Below, piece after piece: positions 26,101 through 38,372 of a DNA stretch of 64,000 bases. The stretch is from the NCBI RefSeq assembly GCF_964340395.1, contig NC_135549.1:11911342-11975341 (forward strand), given 5' to 3'. A program made the position numbers and the translations under genes. Within the stretch, counting starts at the first letter, position 1; every line of letters starts with the position of its first letter. The notes beneath the pieces were generated by a model. The model had not been told where the DNA came from. It saw only the letters and a program-made list of their open reading frames with translations, and ran no database searches. This DNA is from Glandiceps talaboti. Its lineage: Eukaryota > Hemichordata > Enteropneusta > Spengelidae.

Positions 26101-26800
26101 TCATGTTTTTACATTACATCGATCGTAGTGGTGTGACCGCTTCAATTTTCGTCATAGTTTAGATCATATATAAACGTTTAATGTCACACTTGTGAACGTT
26201 GGTTTAGCGGGAAGGGATGGGGATTTTGACCTAAATGAACGATTTTCGTTTGTTGAGCTTGTGTGACATTGTGCGATCGTCCCTAATGATATGATTTTTC
26301 GTTTGATGCATGTTTCCGTAGCGTTTGGTGCTATATAGGAATCAACGTGATTAGCATTTTCCCCATCCCATCTTATATTTCTCAATGTACTTGTAATTGT
26401 ACGTTATGAACAGTTTGTAAGTACGAATAGCTGCAAAATGAACTGGAGACATCTGACGTGCATTGTCTAAAGGTCGCTATATTTGAAAGGTGTTCCTTCG
26501 ATTCAAGACGAAATAACAAATCCTGACACGTTCACTTTAATGTTTCAAAATACCTTCATTTGATCCGCACGCCTCAAGTGACCTCTTATGGAAAAGAACA
26601 TTAATAACACAGCAGCTTTTAAGATCATGAGCTCACGCAGCTGTAGCAAGTCGCCAAACATTCAATAGACAATCTCGGAGTGTCGTTTATCACTCCAAAT
26701 GATCGGCAAAGTTACATTTATGCTAACAAATAACAAACTACACATAAATGTCCATGTTTGCCTGCATCTAACCAAAATGAATATTTAGCTAGTTCGGTAG
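23119..26800. other. No gene recognised
   Basis: Unique AT-rich DNA. Frames of up to about 80 codons show no domain. A small inverted repeat, CACCAT-ATT-ATGGTG, lies near 24480. Confidence 0.5.
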
Positions 26801-26804
26801 GAAA

Positions 26805-26829
26805 TTGTGTGTGTGTGTGTGTGTGTGTA

Positions 26830-26874
<45 letters not shown>

Positions 26875-27172
26875 GTACGTGTGTGTACATGTGTGTACAT
26901 GTGTGTATGTATGTATGTATGTATGTATGTATGTATGTATGTATGTGTGTGTGTGTGTGTCTGTCTGTCTGTCTGTCTGGCTGTCTGTCTGTCTGCCTGC
27001 ATGTCTGCCTACGCATGTATGTATGTATGTATGTATGTATGTATGAATGTAAGTATGTATGTATGCATGTATGCATGTATGTATGTATGTATGTATGTAT
27101 GTATGTATGTATGTATGTATGTATGTATGTATGACGTATGTATTGTATGTATGTATGTATGTATGTATGTGA
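26805..27172. repeat. Compound (GT)n-(ATGT)n-(CTGT)n-(ATGT)n microsatellite
   Basis: About 370 bp in ordered blocks: GT, then TATG, GT, CTGT/CTGC, and a long ATGT tract with scattered point changes. Long Met-Tyr-Val-Cys frames here, on both strands, are repeat artefacts and not proteins. Confidence 0.97.
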
Positions 27173-27232
27173 TTCCTTTTAAACCTATGATTAACTTTTC
27201 CGATACTTGCTACAGCCTATAAGGGTCTTTCT

Positions 27233-27690
27233 TAGTACGTTATTTGCACTTCAAACTTCACACATCAAACTTCACACTTCACACTTCATGGTTGATACTT
27301 AAAGAATTCACACATCATTATGCACACTCCAGCCATACTTACCAATTCATACTTTACCGTTCATAGTTTATATCTCACATCGTAGAACCCACTACACACT
27401 TCATACACGTAGTTCTTCTTTCACGGTTTATTATTCACACTACATACTTCACAGAGTAGTTCACATCTCATACTTCATGATCATACTTCACATTCACACC
27501 AATTCGTCATACTTACTTGTTACTACTTTATACATCATAGTACATTTCCCACTTCTATTATTTACACTTCATACATGCTTCACAGTTCACACTTTTTATT
27601 GTCTATTTCATTCGCCATTTTTCACATCATACATACTTCACACTTCATAATCCAAACGTCATACCTCATACTTCATACTTCACATTTCAC
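27233..27690. repeat. Degenerate TTCATACTTCACAC satellite, left part
   Basis: Dozens of imperfect copies of TTCACACTTCATAC-like words, each changed by substitutions or small indels. No unit length is strictly kept. It directly follows the ATGT tract. The array resumes at about 28186 after an inserted SINE. Confidence 0.85.
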
Positions 27691-27704
27691 TGCCCATTTT
27701 AGGC

Positions 27705-28184
27705 TTTTTTATTAGTTTTTTTTAATATTTGTGCTGGGAATTGCTCCCAGCGATTTTCTGTCATGTAGACATGTACACACCACCACACACATTTCTACAG
27801 AGTTCCATTTAGGTTTGGGACTACGTGACAGGGCTATGTTGCACGCTCTATATCACGTTGCTGTGGAACTGTCAAGGTTTCCCAATCAGTCTACAGGCTA
27901 TCCCAGAGTCACCTAGGCCCGGCAAATTTAAACATAGCACCTGCGGGCTTCGTTTGAGTAATCCTCCCCGTCAGTACTCTAGGGGTTGCGCCCAAATTCG
28001 CACTCGTTTTGAGAGTGAGACACGGCTGAGTCATACAGCCTACCGATCGAGTCTGTAGAACCCTAGGCCTCACCCTGGGTTTGGGTCGGTCACAGAAAAA
28101 TCCACTGTTTCCAGTGGGATTCGAACCCATGACCTCCCGACTGCTAATCCTGTGTGCTGACTACTATGCTACAGGAAGCCGGTT
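27705..28184 (-). mobile_element. tRNA-derived SINE inserted in the TTCATAC satellite
   Basis: Read on the minus strand it begins with a tRNA-like head: 'TAGCATAGTAGTCAGC' resembles a Pol III A box, and 'GGGTTCGAATCCC' is a perfect B box inside a TGGG/CCCA T-arm. The body runs about 400 bp and includes 'CTGTGACCGACCCAAACCC'. It ends with a small hairpin (GCTGGGAGCAATTCCCAGC, near 27750) and an A-rich tail complementary to 27707-27725. Satellite sequence lies on both sides (to about 27690 and from 28186), so the SINE landed in an existing array. It is unrelated in its body to the SINEs at 10.5 and 34.1 kb. No clear target duplication. Confidence 0.8.
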
Positions 28185-28185
28185 T

Positions 28186-28225
28186 CATACTTCATACTTG
28201 AAAGTTCACACTCCTCACTTCATCT
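28186..28225. repeat. Degenerate TTCATACTTCACAC satellite, right remnant
   Basis: 'TTTCATACTTCATACTTG' and 'TTCACACTCCTCACTTCATC' continue the array interrupted by the SINE. Confidence 0.75.
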
Positions 28226-28426
28226 GGTAATATAATATGTTAATCACTATCAACTGAGTTATGCATATAAAGTAAATAATCTTCGAACAGTCAATAACCA
28301 AGGCAATACTTTATTTGCCATGTTCCCTCTTTGTGACAAATGTCAGCAATTGAAATAACTACACCAGATTGAAGCCCATCATAGTCTTCAAATTATCAAA
28401 TAACTTTGTATTACAATATTCCCGGC

Positions 28427-28579
28427 CCCCAATATTAACAAAGCACGAATCTGCATCCATCTGACATCTCGAGCAGGTGCCCCCCCCCCCCCCCCCCCAT
28501 GATGTCGAAAATTCATGGGGGGGAGACACCTGATCGAGATGTCAGATGGATACAGTTTCATGTTATGTTAATATTGGGG
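28427..28579. mobile_element. 153-bp hairpin element (foldback MITE)
   Basis: The outer arm 28427-28479 and inner arm 28527-28579 are complementary at 47 of 53 positions by hand count, starting CCCCAATATTAAC. Inside, the last seven of a C19 run plus ATGA (about 28492-28502) pair with TCATGGGGGGG (about 28513-28523), so almost the whole unit can fold into one hairpin. No coding capacity. It could be a MITE-like element, and a transcript would be a long hairpin RNA. Confidence 0.85.
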
Positions 28580-30515
28580 AGATTATTGTCTCTCAAGAAG
28601 TCGAACAGATATCTATTATTTTTCTTTTCTTGTTAAAAGTATATCCACACTTGCTCCTCAAATAATAACCATAAGTTTGTTAATTAATTGTAAGAACCAA
28701 GTTCACAGACCTTTCCTCGTTAAAAGCACTCAATTTATTGGTATAGTTTCGGTTTCCACTTGAAATGCACTATAATATCTTGAAAATATTCAATTAGCGA
28801 ATCACGGAAAATACGCTATATATTTCACAAAACCGGCATAAATTTATAATTACTGTGCTTGAATTTGTGATAAAGAAAGGTATATTTCACATCAGGTGAA
28901 GGATTCTAGACATGGCGTGGTTTGCACATGTCGCACATGTTTAGAAATGGATATAATATCTATAGTATATATAACTATACTATATCGTACTTTGTTTCAT
29001 TTTCCAAGACTCTCATAATTATGCATGACCTATTCTTATCTTCGATCATTTACTATGCAGGACTCATTGTAATTTAATTATTGTAAATACAAAGCCATTG
29101 GATGCTTATTACTTAGCTAATTTTAGAGAATTCGACACTTGCCCTTGGAACTCGGAACTGTGAGCACATGGCTAAGGCCTTGAAATAAAGTCTACGTTTA
29201 AGTTCACCTATCTTATCTCGCATGCAGTTATTACAAATATAATTTATTGTTGATTTGTAGTTTAAAATTATTACGTAGAGAGTACTAAAAGTTTGTGAAA
29301 CTGTTTAGCAAGTGTGATATTGATCGCGTTTGTAGTTCCAACAACATAACTAAAAACACTGTTAACTAAAATCACACTGTTTGAACACAGCCGTGAATGG
29401 TGTGGAAGCGAACCGAATCACACATATTTCAAATTAGTAATGTGAAAAAGTACTTTCGCACAGTTTAAAATCTGTAATGAACGTTTATCTTTTTATTGAT
29501 TACTGTCGAAATTCATACGGTTGTGTTTATTTGGATTAGACAGCTGTACGATGGAATGTTTATTTAGTGATATGCAGTTACAAGTATTATTTTGAATGCG
29601 ATACTTTTCTATTCCCTCAGCTACTGACACACTAGACTATTAAAACTCTGTAAGGTTTAGAATATATATTGCCGCCAACGCATGCGTTCCTCGTAAACCT
29701 CATATGTGGTCTTTCTTTGACCTGAGTGAGAAGAAAGGTTTGTTGTCTTCAAACATATGATTTGTGTTTCTAAGCACCATCGATTTACGTCAATTTATAG
29801 TACTATTAACCTTTCCAAGATAGAAATATTTTGAATAGTTTCCTCGTATTTCATACTATTCCCATACTGAACGAAAGAGACATGTCTATATTTCACATTC
29901 AAACTTTTTAAAGATGTCTGCCAATCTGCTTGCCTTGGTGTTGTATTCTGATCAATGGTGACGTTCTCGCCTTCAATGCTGTCATCTGGCAGCGCGTGTT
30001 TTAAATCAAAGAAGTACCATTAGTGAATTCTGTGGTAACATTCGTGAATATATTACTTACAATAACTCATAACCTCTGATATAGTGACGTCATATTATAT
30101 ACCTATCATCTTCAATTAAGATAGAAGAGATGATGTTCAACTAGCGTGAGCTACTACATAAGACCCTAATACAAATTATTTACGCTTGAATGTGACCAAA
30201 GTCATCCACCAATCGCTTTTAAAACGATTTCCAATGCTATCAAATCGTTTGAAATCTTGAAAGCTTTCTATGAATTGTCTTTAAGCTCTGAGATTATATC
30301 GAGCAAGGCAGCGTGTACTTTATCATGCTGTATACCATCGTATCGGTGGCTACTTAACAAAATGGGAAGCAGTTAGCTTTAACCGTGGTCCAACAAGTAT
30401 GGTAAACGATACTTAGCCTAAACTCAGACCCCTAAAAAGTTATCTGAGGCTTAGCTTTCAGTGGTCTGAAGATTAAAACAATAGTAAATAGCTTAAGGTT
30501 CATTGTATGAGCTCT
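28580..30515. other. No gene recognised
   Basis: AT-rich sequence without recognisable coding or repeat structure. Confidence 0.5.
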
Positions 30516-30519
30516 ACTT

Positions 30520-30689
<170 letters not shown>

Positions 30690-33600
30690 TCGAGTTCTGA
30701 TATTGTTGTTACTGTAAACAACAGTTATGCTTTAAATTGAAGGTTTCCAAAGAATTAAATTATACATTAATATACATAAAATTTAAAGTATCAATTTCTT
30801 GACTAGAGACTTGACAGTGTGGGATTGACAACTGTTTTAGATACAGACGAGAACTGTGGTATGGTAACAGTTGAATATGTTTGAATATAAATATTATAGA
30901 TCGATTTAAGCTACAACATAGACATGAACAGAAAAGTCTTTGAAGACAGTTACATATGATGCAGATGATGTATGTAAAATCGCAGGTCTACATTTGAGAC
31001 GTGTCAAGTAAATCAAAACACTCTAGCACGTTTCTATTTCCTTAGTGATAAAATATTAAAACAGCTAATCTATATACGCGTACTTTCACTATCAACATTT
31101 ATTCCGTGTGGGTTTACTCGCGTTGCTTTTAACACTTCTCAGAATTGAAGTTTTTATCTATGAATGTGTAATTGTCAACAAAGGCAAATCCCCAGGTTCT
31201 GACAAAGTGGTTATCACATTCAGTCTACATGTGTCTTCGTTAACATGCCTCATTGCCTCTTAAATGGCGCCTGTCCTTGCGACTCAATATTGCTAAAGAC
31301 ATTTTAAGAAGGCAAGGGAAGTGATTGAAACTTCGACCTAATTAGATCGGCATTGATTCAACTTTATCTAAATTCTAATTCCGACACAAACAAATGATAG
31401 TTCTTCTCATGGTTCCCATGGGAATTGGGTAATCATTTTCACCTTTATCTCTATCAGAGATCCTTCATTGAAACACGCCAAAGTACGTTTGCCGGAGGAC
31501 CATATCAGATTCTATGTTTGTGTTTGACTGCTGTTTGATTTTGTATGAAATGTAAGGACTCGGGTTGTTTACCTGATCAGCCTTTTCATTACAATCAGGA
31601 ATAGCAATATTTTTATGAGTGAATAATCACGTATTTGAAACGAAACATTTTATTCAAAATCGTCAATCTTCATTAAAAACAATTCATGCTTATTTTTTAA
31701 GAATACCCGTGTTACTCTTCGCATGTCTAGAAAGGATGACTCGGGTAGGAAAAGATTCCTTTCCTTAGTCCGTTCGTATCCCGTCATATCTGTAGCATAC
31801 ACATGCCAATTTCATTCAAATCAGAAGGAGGATGACATACTACACAGTTGTACAATAACAGAAAGTATGGTCAATGTAGACCCATTTTAAGTGTCTAGAT
31901 CTATCACCATATTATCAGCTATAACACTTCTTGTGACAATGCATTTAACCTTTACCCTTTGAGTGAAATGTCAAAATGAAACTAAGTTCTGCATATAAAA
32001 AACTCTATGTAGAAGTTACACAGTAAATTACGAGCTTGTAGTTCCTCCAACCATTCGACCCATCATTTAAAGTTAAGTTTGTAAATATATAAGGGTGTTT
32101 CAATATTACCACTTTGTCATAAAGAATATAAATAAGTATAATAAAAGGAAACATGTTACAATTTTCATTAGTATAGTTAACAATATCACACTGTTATATG
32201 CAGGAATCTCCATATCTTGTAACCATCTCTACCTGCAATGTCATCAGCTTTGAGTGTAGTTATAAACAGGTTCATGATAAGTTTGTGTATATTTACTGTT
32301 GATTTATGTTCTATTATGATCTAACATCGTAAAGGTTGTCTCTTTATATAGATCATTATATGTATATCATTAACTTCAGAGTTGTCTTGCAGATACAAGA
32401 TATTTCATCTTTATACTATCGACGTAACTAAATAACTCGTGGTTGATATCACCTAGACGTAGTACAAGACATATATTTGCTCTACTATATATTAGGTGAT
32501 AGTTTGTCTGCTTTTGACCTTTCAAACTTCGTCACTCAATCGTTGTAGCACGTCGAGTCATAATCAATTGAATGTGGAAAAAGCTGTGAATCAAGTAAAC
32601 CCGCTTTACATCATATTATACAAAAATTCCTCATCTGTGGTTTAATAAATTTGCCACTTAATACTCGAATACACAATATTTCATTAAAATTGGCAGGTTA
32701 AGATATAGCTACATCATGAGTGTTCACAATAGCTTGGTAAAAAGTAGTCGAGTTCTTGAACGTCGTATCGAGATGAAAACGAACAAAAGATCGTTGAAGA
32801 CTAATTTCATCGGCAAACAAAACCGATACGGTACGGCGCCTTGCATCAGATGATCAACGGATTAAGTAATGTAATTTCAATATCAGTCTGTCGCTGCTTC
32901 TGAGTTCTTACTTTTGCCAATATGTTGAAATTGTACTCCTTCATTTCCTCCGTCTGCAGAATGAATATCTTCAAAAGTGAAAGAAGATTTACAATTTATG
33001 CAAATGCCCCTATTAGATATAGCAAAGATGTAGGGATAGTTCACTGTAAGTATTTGCATATTGGATAACTTAATAATCACTTAAGATATACTTAATTTCT
33101 TTTAATTAAACCCGGTAAAGAAATGTGGTTACAGTAAATTAATAATCACTTTACATTGTTATGGTAACCGACTTGAAAGTAAATCCAGGTATCATATTTT
33201 TAGTAGAACACAAGAATCCCGGTGCCAGTACATGTTTTCAGGACAGCAGGTTTCAAGCAAACAACATTCTGAATTTCTATTCAGTCGGGACTTCATTCGG
33301 TAACTTGAAAGTTCAAGGAAAGCTCACGAGACGAATTCAAATATGTGTGGTAGCTTTGATTGTTATGCTGTCTGTCAGTCACAAACACGCACAATATTTG
33401 CCTATTTCAAGACAGAGATGTACTGTTCAAATCGGGGTGCTCATTTCAGACATTGAAACACTCTAACTTCTGAGCAAGCAAGACAAAATGTAAACGTACG
33501 AGCCTCATACCTTCATTCCAAGAATTTTGTTTCAAAGGTTAGTACGTGCTACAGATGTTTACATGGTTTAGCGATGTATGCATTATGACCATATGTACAG

Positions 33601-33780
33601 ATCTCGATGCACATACCTTGATCCTCAAACTGTCCCGATTTTCGCGTAGACAACGTTTGATCGTACATATGTTTGCGGCTATCAGTTTCAATTCACGCCA
33701 GAAACATTTGTGGTTGATTCTGCTCCAACTTTGATCGAACAGTTCTTTTCAGTCGAGAATCCAGTAGTACGTCCATGGAC
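30690..33780. other. No gene recognised
   Basis: Short frames only; the 101-codon plus frame at 33161-33466 has no known domain or supporting context. Confidence 0.5.
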
Positions 33781-33784
33781 TTGT

Positions 33785-33856
33785 CAAACATGGCGGCCGT
33801 GCTAAACTTTTTTTCTATGAAGCTAGGGAGTTAATAGTGTAAAAGCGCATGCGCAT
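33785..33856. promoter_or_regulatory. YY1-like and NRF1-like motifs 60 bp apart
   Basis: 'CAAACATGGCGGCCGTG' (33785-33801) fits the YY1 core AANATGGCGGC. 'GCGCATGCGCA' (33845-33855) is a near-perfect palindromic NRF1 site. Both are typical of TATA-less housekeeping promoters in animals. The surrounding CpG density is otherwise low and no coding exon was recognised nearby, so a promoter is only a possibility. Confidence 0.3.
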
Positions 33857-34013
33857 ATACCATACATTCAGTAGCTAGCTACATTCAGTACATTCTTCAA
33901 TTCTCTCAAATATTATAAGACGTGCTCTCCGGCCCTCCCCCTGTAAATAGTGAAGGCTCCCTTACAATGATTACTCCCAGTATATTGCTATGGATATGTA
34001 GTAACGTTACCGT

Positions 34014-34255
34014 TACTTACTCAACTCCCTGGGGAGCATGCAATCCATTGCAGCCTCTATAAGCGCATAGGATTAAAGCATTCATGTTGCAGCCTCTATC
34101 CTACTAGGTCCCCATATACAGGTTTGGGTTTACTGAGGCACAATCGTGGTTAAAGTCTTGGACTTTAGCCGTTCAGAACCAAACGGCAGCGACGGGGCTC
34201 GAACCTGCAATCTGCTGATTGAAAGCCGGCCACTCTAACCATGACTCCACAAGCA
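34014..34255 (-). mobile_element. tRNA-derived SINE, 3'-incomplete, same family as 10.5 kb
   Basis: On the minus strand the head has an A box ('TGGTTAGAGTGG', near 34240) and a B box ('GGTTCGAGCCC', near 34200), the internal Pol III promoter of a tRNA-derived SINE. The body shares with the 10.5 kb copy 'GACCTAGTAGGATAGAGG', 'TTTAATCCTATGCGCTTA' and 'GCATGCTCCCCAGGG'-type words. Homology stops near 34014 after 'GAGTAAGTAA', so the L2-type tail present in the other copy is missing. The two copies are in opposite orientations. Confidence 0.85.
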
Positions 34256-34259
34256 TACA

Positions 34260-36200
34260 TTGATGATAACAAAGTTCATGTGTCATATAAAGTTTGATAA
34301 TGTAGCTTTTAGTTTTAATAACTCACTTGAATAATTAATGACTTACAGAATTAGGCCAAATCTTTAAGAATACCCGTTTCAAATTTGTTTCACTGAAGCG
34401 GCTGAAATGCATATTGTTGTGATATTTTGCTGCAGGTAAAACATAACAATGGACTGCTGATCAATCAATTTACTTCGTTCAGGTGTCCACTGATACGATT
34501 ATAACAAATGTTTTTCAGGTAAAATATTTAACGTAAATGTACATATACCTGTAATTAAAATAATATCAACTAAACCATGACTGCAACGCGGAACATCGGA
34601 TTGGATCGCTATGCATACATGGTATGTTTGCAATCACAAACATGGCACTCTGCAATTTTATTCTCTTACAGTTTACATATTGTGCAGATTTTGTAGAGAG
34701 TACCTATTGAATAACGTGCTATTTAATGTACATATATAACTGATCGTACTTAAAAGTGCTTTCAGAAGTAACGTTAACGGTATTTCGCTTTGAGCCTGAT
34801 AGCTATCACCGGTATCTTAAGTATCACGGTAGTCGACGTTGAGGTCAGAATGACAGAAGCTCCTTTATAGCTTGCAGGTAATAAGATATTCCGATGGTCT
34901 TCTTGCGATATGTTTGTATTTATGCAATATACCCATGTGGATCGGTGAGTCTATTCGATATTATACTGAGGATTGTATTTACCTTTGTGGCTAATCTCAC
35001 GTCTACTTTTGGTTTTTACGTCAGAAATTAAGCTGTTTCTGCCGATTTTGCATAACCCTCATCAAAGTGAAACGTTAAAACTATCGAGATTGTATAAGAT
35101 GTGTTTGGGTTCGAATGTTCGACACATTTTAGACATGATATATTATGATATCTCGTAAAGACGAACTATTTGAATACTATTAGTTGGAACAATCCCGAGA
35201 CATGTAAGGATACTTGATGTTAGATGATGAAATATTGAAGACTTTGCAATTGGGTGAACATGATCCTAAATTCTAAATGTCATTTTTGCGCTGTTCCACC
35301 GTTTCATTTCAACAAAATCCCTTGATAGGCGGCACGCGTCACTTAACACACAGCGGGATTACTTAAATCACACATACCACAACACGAAATTTACTTGTCG
35401 GAACCTTTAAAGTTGAGTGAAGTGAGAAACGGTCAGATATGTATGACCCTCGTGAAAATATTCACTCTAACACTAAATTGAAAATGTACTACTCGTTCTG
35501 ACTATGAATTGTGCGAAATTAATTCGTGAGTAAAGTGTAATCAATTGAATAAATGGAATAAAGGAAAACATCTTTCCTTACTTAGTTTATTGAAATATCT
35601 TCAAGACAGACCTCCGATCTCTTATGTAGATCTTGGCCATTCAATCCTCAAATTTGCCGTATACTTACCTGCATTTCACCAACAAAGCATTTTAAATTAC
35701 ATGGAAACGCTGCAGGATTACAACATAATTTCCTAACGTGATTGCCGTAGCAAATGTTCAAATTGTTTAGGTCAACAACCCATCCTTTTGCTTTGTGCAA
35801 TATTTCTAACCAGCTGATTTTTAAATGATAACTCCTTTTTCTATTAAAAGAAATGTAACGGGAAAACATCAAACGACCGGTGTATTTCATGCTAACCATA
35901 TATCAACATACTTCTTTGACAAGTTTCATAATTATTCTTTCATTATTTGTGATTTATCTACATTTACACAATTGTATTTCATAATTATCGTGATGTACAG
36001 CCTTCATATATCTTGGTTTTATGAACACTACTACACTTGAGTTTAAAGAGTACCAAATCATTCTTTGTACAAGGTATTATAGTTCATATTTATATGATCA
36101 AAATAAAGACTCAAGCACAAATATGACGAGTATAATGTCTAAGAAACTGACAATTACAATCGTTACGGGACTTTGATAGCAATTGTATATTACATGGTAT
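34260..36200. other. No gene recognised
   Basis: AT-rich spacer; small frames without domains. Confidence 0.5.
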
Positions 36201-36203
36201 ACG

Positions 36204-37118
36204 CTAGGACTACTGCCCCCCCCCCCCCCCAGGACAATATAAATTGCTTCCAGACAATTGTCGTAGGACAACTGCCCCCGGATAAGGCACTCAGTTTATT
36301 GAAATAATTGAAATAGTGAACAAAGTTATCGGAAAAATGTCCATGGAGATATATACAAATTTTATTTATTTTTTCTAAGATAAGAAAATGTACATTTTCA
36401 AAATCATATTTATCTTAGGTTTTCACATATTTCATTTACTGATAAAGATATAATTAAAGTTTAAAACTGGAAGTTATGGGCTATTCCCCTGAGAAGGTTG
36501 AATCTTATTATGGGTGTAGAATTCTCTTTATGCACAATGTGTACTATGATGCACGTATTACACACATGAATTGCACAAATACAATTTCCGTTACAAATAA
36601 AACGTTTAATCATATTTTTTAAAAGGAGCGCTTTTTCGAAAGCTCTGTGATGTAAGCTTATAGGAAATATCGCGAGTGGTGTCGGCATCAGCGTGCCTCT
36701 ATAAAAAAGAAAGAAAAGAAAATGTACAATAGAATATACCCAGTTCAGTGTCCGTTTGATAGAGCGCCAATTATCATAACCCATGGTTCGACTTTATTTG
36801 ATAATAATGAGTTCATTGTAGCAAAGGGGACCTCCTTACGTGTTATACCTTCACACGTCGTAGAGAACCTGCAACAATTCAGTCATTATCACCAATGCCA
36901 CAATTAATTGGCAAGCATTACGCCCAGACATGGAAGGAACGATATGCTATTGCGTACACGTGCATATCACAGAGAGAGGTAGACTTTCAGCCAGTGGTAG
37001 TTGTCCATACAGTCTTCTTGCGATTACTTTGTGCCTTATTGTGCGGGGACAGTTGTCCGGGGGGGGGGGGGCAGTTATCCTACGGGGATAAATGTCCAGG
37101 GGACAGCTGTCCTGATAC
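36204..37118. mobile_element. Inverted-repeat element with GGACAACTGCCCC ends, about 0.9 kb
   Basis: The left end has 'TAGGACTACTGCC' plus C15, then 'GTAGGACAACTGCCCCCGGA' (36263 on) and 'ATAAGGCAC'. The complement of the right end has 'AGGACAGCTGTCCCC', 'GTAGGATAACTGCC' plus a C run, 'GGACAACTGTCCCCG' and 'ATAAGGCAC' in the same order. The terminal repeats are therefore imperfect, about 90 bp, and made of repeated GGACA-CTGYCCCC motifs. The interior is AT-rich without a recognisable transposase; the 107-codon minus frame inside (36461-36784) is not recognised. A non-autonomous DNA transposon is the likeliest reading. Confidence 0.75.
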
Positions 37119-37141
37119 TATCTTATTCATATATACAGCCA

Positions 37142-37191
37142 GACATACATACATACATACATACATACATACATACATACGTACGTACGTA

Positions 37192-37231
<40 letters not shown>

Positions 37232-37252
37232 TACATACATACATACATATAC
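37142..37252. repeat. Compound (CATA)n-(CGTA)n-(CA)n-(CATA)n microsatellite
   Basis: Four ordered blocks beginning about 25 bp outside the right end of the preceding inverted-repeat element. Thr/Tyr/His-repeat frames are artefacts. Confidence 0.95.
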
Positions 37253-37254
37253 CA

Positions 37255-38370
37255 ACAAACATTTTTGCTCGCTAATGTTAGTGATTCCATACTTTTTGGA
37301 TGATAAGTTTGTTGTTTACTACTTAAGTTTGTGGCGCTACAGTAAGTGCTTTGCCGTTCTATAGTGGGTAGATATAATCATGTGTGAATAGTCCGATTGG
37401 CAATTAGAACCGGGACGATCGTTCGTCTGATTAATCTTTAGGTAGTCGCTGTGTAGAATAATAATGAGGTTAGTTACCGCTAAATCGATCAGAACACCAA
37501 CAAGCTGGCTAATTTACGATCATTTCACACTCATATTAGATTACTTATTCTGTGATCCCCTGGTAAAACCTACTAAAGGGCTGCTCGTAGTGTTTGCTTC
37601 ATAGACATAGCCTCAATTTAAATAACGGTATTGCCTAAGGCGAATGCAGTGGTAGGAAACATCTTACATTCTTAATAGATATAACAGTGCACAGCAATAA
37701 ATGTTTTCATTGCCCATTTGAAAGGTTTCGAATACTTAAAGCCATAGCTACGTTTTAAACAAAAATGCATGTACTCGCCCTGTGGTAATATATATCACTC
37801 CAATGGAGATGACTTATCCCAATACTCATGGTACTATTCCATTGCATGGTATGTATCTTGGTTTTGACGCACTTGTAAAAACTCTGACTTTGTATTTGTG
37901 GAAGATCGTGTTATTCAAACTCTGTATTTTCAATACAGAACATCTTCTATCAAAGGCGTTAGTAGACAGAGTTTCCACGAGTCTAGATATTTCTGCTGAG
38001 AATGTTTTCCTAAATCGTTAACAGTGATACTTCATTTTTCATATTGTTTCGAAAGAAGTGATTATTCATTCTCTGTAGTCTTGAAATAGTTATCAAAATA
38101 TTTTTGAAGACTTAATACATTAATTTGCATTCGGTGTTTACAGTCGGCATTCCCTTGATAACTTTCTTGGGGCAAACAGCGTTCACAGTCTGCGAATTTC
38201 AGACATAATTGATGACTGTAATCCAGGGAGACATTAAAAGAGAACCATCGGTAATAAATATTTTTAAAAAGCATTATCTACTCACCAAAATATAACCCTG
38301 CATAGAAGAACAGTTGAAAATTATTCTATTCTCATATCCTTACAGCTGCACTTAGTGCGACTAGACCGTT
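37255..38370. other. No gene recognised
   Basis: AT-rich sequence without recognised coding or repeat structure. Confidence 0.5.
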
Positions 38371-38372
38371 TT

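Noticed and set aside
26758-27222. Frames of up to 154 codons rich in Met-Tyr-Val-Cys or Thr-His
   Set aside because: They are direct translations of ATGT, GT and CTGT microsatellites, open on both strands and in several phases at once.
28080-28184. Possible functional tRNA gene on the minus strand
   Set aside because: The B box and T-arm are good but the anticodon arm does not pair well. A long non-tRNA body and A-rich tail follow, so it is a SINE head.
34190-34255. Possible functional tRNA gene on the minus strand
   Set aside because: Has A and B boxes but continues into a SINE body shared with the 10.5 kb copy.
36461-36784. 107-codon minus-strand frame inside an inverted-repeat element, considered as a transposase remnant
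   Set aside because: No DDE/D motif, helix-turn-helix or zinc finger pattern visible.
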